From: Gammaproteobacteria bacterium
GTDB taxonomy: Bacteria > Pseudomonadota > Gammaproteobacteria > Steroidobacterales > Woeseiaceae
Length of the DNA stretch: 8,250 nucleotides
Assembly (NCBI GenBank): GCA_030641695.1
Contig: DAOWGY010000305.1
Coordinates: 1 to 8,250 of the forward strand
Direction of reading: 5' to 3'
Below, piece after piece: positions 5,336 to 8,250 of the stretch. How positions within the stretch are numbered: the first letter of the stretch is position 1; each line of letters starts with the position of its first letter. Below the pieces are notes generated by a model. That model was not told where the DNA came from, ran no database searches, and was given only the letters and a program-made list of their open reading frames with translations. The translations under genes were made by a program, and so were the position numbers.

Positions 5336-6502
5336 ATGCAACAGATCCTCGTACTCGGCGCCGGCAAGATCGGTGCGTTGATTTCCGGCCTGCTGGCCGA
5401 GAGTGGCAGCTATCGCGTACAACTCGCCGATGCCCGACCAGGCTCCGCGGCTGCTGTTGCCGACGCTCATGGCCTCGATTCCATTGACGCCTTCGACATC
5501 GACGCAAGCGACAGGGCCACGCTCACGAAACACATTCGGAATTACAAACCCGCCGCTATCGTCTCCGGCCTGCCTTACTACTGTAACGAGGTGGTCGCCG
5601 AGGTCGCGCGCGCCGAAAATCTGCACTACTTTGACCTGACGGAAGATGTGGCCGTCACGGAGGCCGTGCGATCGATCGCCAAAGGCGCCAGCCAGGTATT
5701 CGCGCCGCAATGTGGCCTTGCGCCCGGCTTCATCAGCATCGTAGACAGTGAACACATTCAGCATTTCGACGAACTGAAATCGTTGAAGCTCAGGGGCGGT
5801 GCACTGCCACAGCACCCCAACAACGTCCTCAAGTATTCGCTGACGTGGTCGACCGATGGCGTCATCAACGAGTACGGCAATCTCTGCAACGCGATCGTCG
5901 ACGGCGAGGAAGTCGAGGTGCTGCCGCTTGAAGGACGCGAGTCGATCGAGATTGACGGCACGAAGTACGAGGCATTCAACACCTCGGGTGGCCTCGGTTC
6001 GCTCGGAGAAACCTACGGCGATCGCGTGAACACCATGAACTACAAGACGATTCGTTACCCCGGCCACTGCGAGCAAATGCGCCTTTTAATGAACGGCCTG
6101 AAGCTCAACCACGATCGTGACACGCTGAAACGCATACTCGAGAATGCCGTACCGCAGACCTTGCAGGACGTCGTCATTATTTACGCGGCCGTGACGGGCT
6201 ATCAGGACGGTGAATTCCGCGAGGAAAACTACGTCAACAAGGTCTACCCACAGGTCGTCGCGGGCCGGCTCTGGTCGGCCATTCAGATCACGACGGCCGC
6301 CGGCGTCTGCAGCGTCATTGATATCGTGCTGGCTAACCCCAATCAGTACAGCGGGTTTGTCGCGCAGGAACAATTCCGGCTCGAGGACATCCTCGACAAC
6401 CGCTTCGGGCGCTACTACGCACATGGCGGAAGCAATATCGAATCGGCCGAGCTGGTCGCCCGTGGCGAAACAGGACATCAGCGCGTTAGTGCAGGAGATT
6501 GA
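5336..6502 (+). CDS. Saccharopine dehydrogenase-type oxidoreductase
   Basis: The protein belongs to the saccharopine dehydrogenase (L-glutamate-forming type) family. These enzymes oxidise saccharopine to glutamate and alpha-aminoadipate semialdehyde using NAD(P). The 388-residue product starts with a Rossmann nucleotide-binding motif, 'VLGAGKIG' (residues 6-13). It then has 'VSGLPYYCN' (76-84), 'PQCGLAPGF' (124-132) and 'KYSLTWSTDGVINEYGN' (166-182), the family substrate-domain signature. A good ribosome site AGGAG lies 5 bases before the ATG. Its stop TGA (6500-6502) lies one base before the next ATG, so it is tightly coupled to an ALDH7 aldehyde dehydrogenase, which would oxidise the semialdehyde product. 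This context favours lysine catabolism over carboxynorspermidine or other uses of the family. The first enzyme, lysine-ketoglutarate reductase, is not fused to it and is not in the window. Cofactor and substrate are inferred from family and neighbour. Confidence 0.85.
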   Translation: MQQILVLGAGKIGALISGLLAESGSYRVQLADARPGSAAAVADAHGLDSIDAFDIDASDRATLTKHIRNYKPAAIVSGLPYYCNEVVAEVARAENLHYFDLTEDVAVTEAVRSIAKGASQVFAPQCGLAPGFISIVDSEHIQHFDELKSLKLRGGALPQHPNNVLKYSLTWSTDGVINEYGNLCNAIVDGEEVEVLPLEGRESIEIDGTKYEAFNTSGGLGSLGETYGDRVNTMNYKTIRYPGHCEQMRLLMNGLKLNHDRDTLKRILENAVPQTLQDVVIIYAAVTGYQDGEFREENYVNKVYPQVVAGRLWSAIQITTAAGVCSVIDIVLANPNQYSGFVAQEQFRLEDILDNRFGRYYAHGGSNIESAELVARGETGHQRVSAGD

Positions 6503-6503
6503 A

Positions 6504-8024
6504 ATGACCAGGAAAATACTCGATTCACTGGGCCTCGAGGCCGTCAATCCGGGCACGTGGCTCGGCAGTGACAGCAGCGAAGATGACTCTGCGCGAATCG
6601 TCGAATCGACCAACCCGGCCAACGGTGAATTGATCGCGAGCGTGCGCGCCACGACGCCAGCGGAATACGAGCGTCTCATCAGCGCGGCGCAGGAATCCTT
6701 CAACGAATGGCGCACTGTACCCGCTCCCGTGCGTGGCGAAGCTATACGGCAAATTGGTAATGCGTTGCGCGATCACAAGGACGCCCTCGGCAGCCTCGTC
6801 ACGCTCGAGATGGGCAAGATCAAGGCGGAAGGCGACGGCGAAGTACAGGAGATGATTGATATCTGCGATTTCGCCGTCGGCCAGTCGCGCATGCTCTACG
6901 GGCACACGATGCATTCGGAGCGCCCACAGCACCGCATGTACGAGCAGTGGCATCCGCTTGGTCTCGTCGGGACGATCACCGCGTTTAATTTTCCGGTTGC
7001 GGTCTGGGCATGGAATACGACACTCGCGGCCATCTGCGGCAACATCAATATCTGGAAGCCTTCGTCGAATGCGCTGCTGTGTGGCGTCGCCGTGCAAAAG
7101 ATCGTCAACGAGGCCATCGCGGACCTCGGGCTTCCAACCTTCTGTAACCTGATCGTCGGCGGCAGCCATGACCTCGCCAACCAGTTTGTCGATGACCCGC
7201 GGATCAACCTGATTTCCTTCACGGGTTCAACCTGGGTCGGACGCGGTGTCGCTACCCGGGTTGCCGAGCGCTTTGGCAAGGTCCTGTTGGAACTAGGCGG
7301 CAATAACGCCATCATCGTCGACGAGCACGCCAACATGGATCTCGTGATTCCGGCAATCGTGTTCGGGGCCGTCGGCACCGCCGGCCAGCGTTGCACGACG
7401 ACCCGGCGCATCATCGTTCAAGAGTCCCGGCTCGAGGAATTGAAGGCGGGGCTTGTCAAAGCCTACGGCCAGGTACGCATCGGCGATCCCCTCGATCCCG
7501 ATACGCTGATGGGACCCCTCATCAACCCGTCGGCCGTCGACGAAGTCGAGGCGGCGGTTGCCGCGGTACGAGATGCCGGCGGTGAGGTGCTGTGTGGCGG
7601 CGAACGCATCGACGGACCAGGCAACTTCGTGACGCCCGCGATTGCGGTCGCGAACAACGACTGGGATATCGTCCAGACCGAAACATTCGGACCCATCCTG
7701 TATTTGCTCCCTTACAAGACGCTCGACGATGCCATCGCGATACAAAACGGTGTCGTCCAGGGACTTTCGTCAGCAATTTTTACCGACAGCCTGCAAAACG
7801 CAGAGTATTTCCTGTCGCACGCAGGCTCCGATTGCGGCATCGCGAACGTCAACATTGGCACATCCGGTGCGGAGATCGGCGGCGCTTTCGGTGGCGAGAA
7901 AGAGACCGGCGGCGGCCGCGAAGCGGGTTCCGATGCGTGGCGCACTTATATGCGGCGCCAGACGAACACGATTAACTGGGGCAAGGAACTGCCGCTCGCG
8001 CAGGGCATCAATTTCGATCTCTGA
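6504..8024 (+). CDS. ALDH7 (antiquitin-like) alpha-aminoadipic semialdehyde dehydrogenase
   Basis: An NAD(P)-dependent aldehyde dehydrogenase of the antiquitin/ALDH7 group, which oxidises alpha-aminoadipic semialdehyde (in equilibrium with piperideine-6-carboxylate) to alpha-aminoadipate. The 506-residue length fits the group. The oxyanion Asn N162 ('AFNFP'), general base E263 ('LLELGGNN'), catalytic Cys C297 ('GTAGQRCTTT') and cofactor residues E393/F395 ('TETFGP') are all in place. The C-terminal stretch 'IGGAFGGEKETGGGRE', then 'GSDAWRTYMRRQT', is the antiquitin hallmark and separates it from generic ALDHs. The ATG at 6504 is chosen because AGGAG (6493-6497) lies 6 bases before it and the N-terminus then has normal length; the frame is open upstream to 6210 inside the previous gene. 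The ribosome site overlaps the end of the saccharopine dehydrogenase gene, so translation is probably coupled. P. putida AmaB is a characterised enzyme of this type. Confidence 0.93.
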   Translation: MTRKILDSLGLEAVNPGTWLGSDSSEDDSARIVESTNPANGELIASVRATTPAEYERLISAAQESFNEWRTVPAPVRGEAIRQIGNALRDHKDALGSLVTLEMGKIKAEGDGEVQEMIDICDFAVGQSRMLYGHTMHSERPQHRMYEQWHPLGLVGTITAFNFPVAVWAWNTTLAAICGNINIWKPSSNALLCGVAVQKIVNEAIADLGLPTFCNLIVGGSHDLANQFVDDPRINLISFTGSTWVGRGVATRVAERFGKVLLELGGNNAIIVDEHANMDLVIPAIVFGAVGTAGQRCTTTRRIIVQESRLEELKAGLVKAYGQVRIGDPLDPDTLMGPLINPSAVDEVEAAVAAVRDAGGEVLCGGERIDGPGNFVTPAIAVANNDWDIVQTETFGPILYLLPYKTLDDAIAIQNGVVQGLSSAIFTDSLQNAEYFLSHAGSDCGIANVNIGTSGAEIGGAFGGEKETGGGREAGSDAWRTYMRRQTNTINWGKELPLAQGINFDL

Positions 8025-8026
8025 TT

Positions 8027-8050
8027 GTTGGAGCGCCTCTGGAGGCGCGA
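8027..8050 (+). repeat. REP-like palindrome, left unit
   Basis: This 24-bp unit starts 2 bases after the ALDH7 stop and has the GTTGGAGCG head, a GCGCCTC / GAGGCGC stem with loop TG, and the GCGCGA tail. It matches units A and B at 3082-3145 in length, head and tail, with compensatory changes in the stem arms. It faces the inverted copy at 8086-8109 across a terminator. Confidence 0.75.
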
Positions 8051-8055
8051 GCAAG

Positions 8056-8083
8056 AAAAAAAGGGGTCAGAGCCCTTTTTTTT
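8056..8083. terminator. Bidirectional Rho-independent terminator
   Basis: Seven A residues and GGG pair with CCC and a run of eight T residues across the loop GTCAGAG. Read on either strand it is a short GC stem followed by a U-rich tract, so it can end the plus-strand saccharopine/ALDH operon and the minus-strand gene at 8082-8250. It lies between two inverted REP-like units. Confidence 0.8.
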
Positions 8084-8250
8084 AGTCGCGCTCCGAGGAG
8101 CGCTGTAACAGCTCGAAGCGATTCTCGTCGCGGTTCTTGCGAACCTCGCCGGCCGCGAATACCTGGCCATTCATTGCAATGTAGACGCCGGGTTCCGCGA
8201 CCTGCACCGCCGCGACGGCCATGCCGATGTTGAATACTGCATCCGTGGAG
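8082..8250 (-). CDS. Unrecognised protein, C-terminal 55 residues
   Basis: The minus strand is open from the right edge to a TAA at 8082-8084. The 55 visible residues include 'FNIGMAVAAVQVAEPGVYIA', 'MNGQVFAAGEVRKN' and the charged end 'RFELLQRSSERD'. The alternating hydrophobic and small residues and GC-rich third positions look like real coding sequence. I do not recognise the family. The last codons overlap the REP-like unit at 8086-8109, which therefore encodes the C-terminal tail, and the stop codon lies in the T-run of the bidirectional terminator. The gene converges on the ALDH7 gene. The N-terminus is beyond the window. Confidence 0.6.
   Translation of the reverse strand, partial: STDAVFNIGMAVAAVQVAEPGVYIAMNGQVFAAGEVRKNRDENRFELLQRSSERD
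8086..8109 (-). repeat. REP-like palindrome, right unit
   Basis: On the minus strand this 24-bp unit reads GTTACAGCG at the head, with a GCGCTCC / GGAGCGC stem and a GCGCGA tail. The head differs from the other units at two positions (AC instead of GG). It forms an inverted pair with the unit at 8027-8050 and lies inside the 3' end of the unrecognised minus-strand gene. Confidence 0.7.

Noticed and set aside
5145..5507. Upstream extension of the DAHP synthase frame
   Set aside because: It crosses a palindrome and runs antisense into the saccharopine dehydrogenase gene; its sequence is arginine-rich and unlike the family.
5324..6076. 250-codon minus-strand open frame
   Set aside because: It is antisense to the saccharopine dehydrogenase gene, which has a ribosome site and family motifs.
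6210..6503. Upstream extension of the ALDH7 frame
   Set aside because: It lies inside the 3' end of the saccharopine dehydrogenase gene in another frame. The ATG at 6504 has a good ribosome site and gives the usual length.
1..8250. CRISPR array, insertion sequence, prophage or defence genes
   Set aside because: No regularly spaced direct repeats, transposase, integrase, nuclease-helicase or toxin-antitoxin coding sequence is visible; the repeats present are inverted palindromes between housekeeping genes.

Overview
The window (8250 bp, GC-rich by eye) looks like chromosomal DNA from a gammaproteobacterium. The main reason is the minus-strand order uvrC, pgsA, tRNA-Gly(GCC). This matches the conserved uvrC-pgsA-glyW arrangement known from Escherichia and Pseudomonas. 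The encoded UvrC and PgsA are close to E. coli in length and motif spacing. Placement below class is not supported by anything I can see.

Layout, left to right. Bases 1-424 hold two gene remnants that meet head to head near base 320: an AsmA-like stretch on the minus strand running off the left edge, and the last 35 codons of a GDSL/SGNH esterase on the plus strand. A strong hairpin terminator (451-481) follows. Then come minus-strand genes: tRNA-Gly with its own near-consensus promoter, pgsA (phosphatidylglycerophosphate synthase), uvrC (excinuclease subunit C), a family 5 (UdgB-type) uracil-DNA glycosylase, and a class II DAHP synthase (first step of the shikimate pathway). A divergent intergenic region (5145-5335) separates these from a plus-strand pair, a saccharopine dehydrogenase-type oxidoreductase and an antiquitin-family (ALDH7) aldehyde dehydrogenase. 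These two are spaced by one base and together look like the lower half of lysine breakdown through saccharopine. A bidirectional terminator between two inverted repeats separates them from the last 55 codons of an unrecognised minus-strand gene at the right edge.

The gaps between genes hold a family of short palindromic repeats of about 24 bp. Each has a GTTGGAGCG-like head, a small stem-loop and a GCGCGA-like tail. Five copies lie at three places (3082-3145, 5173-5200, 8027-8109), in the style of REP/BIME elements. No REP-associated transposase is in the window.

I found no CRISPR array, phage gene, toxin-antitoxin pair or insertion sequence, and no clearly novel multi-gene system. The most unusual parts are the broken junction at the left end, the repeat family, and the side-by-side arrangement of two DNA-repair enzymes that both carry four-cysteine iron-sulfur signatures.
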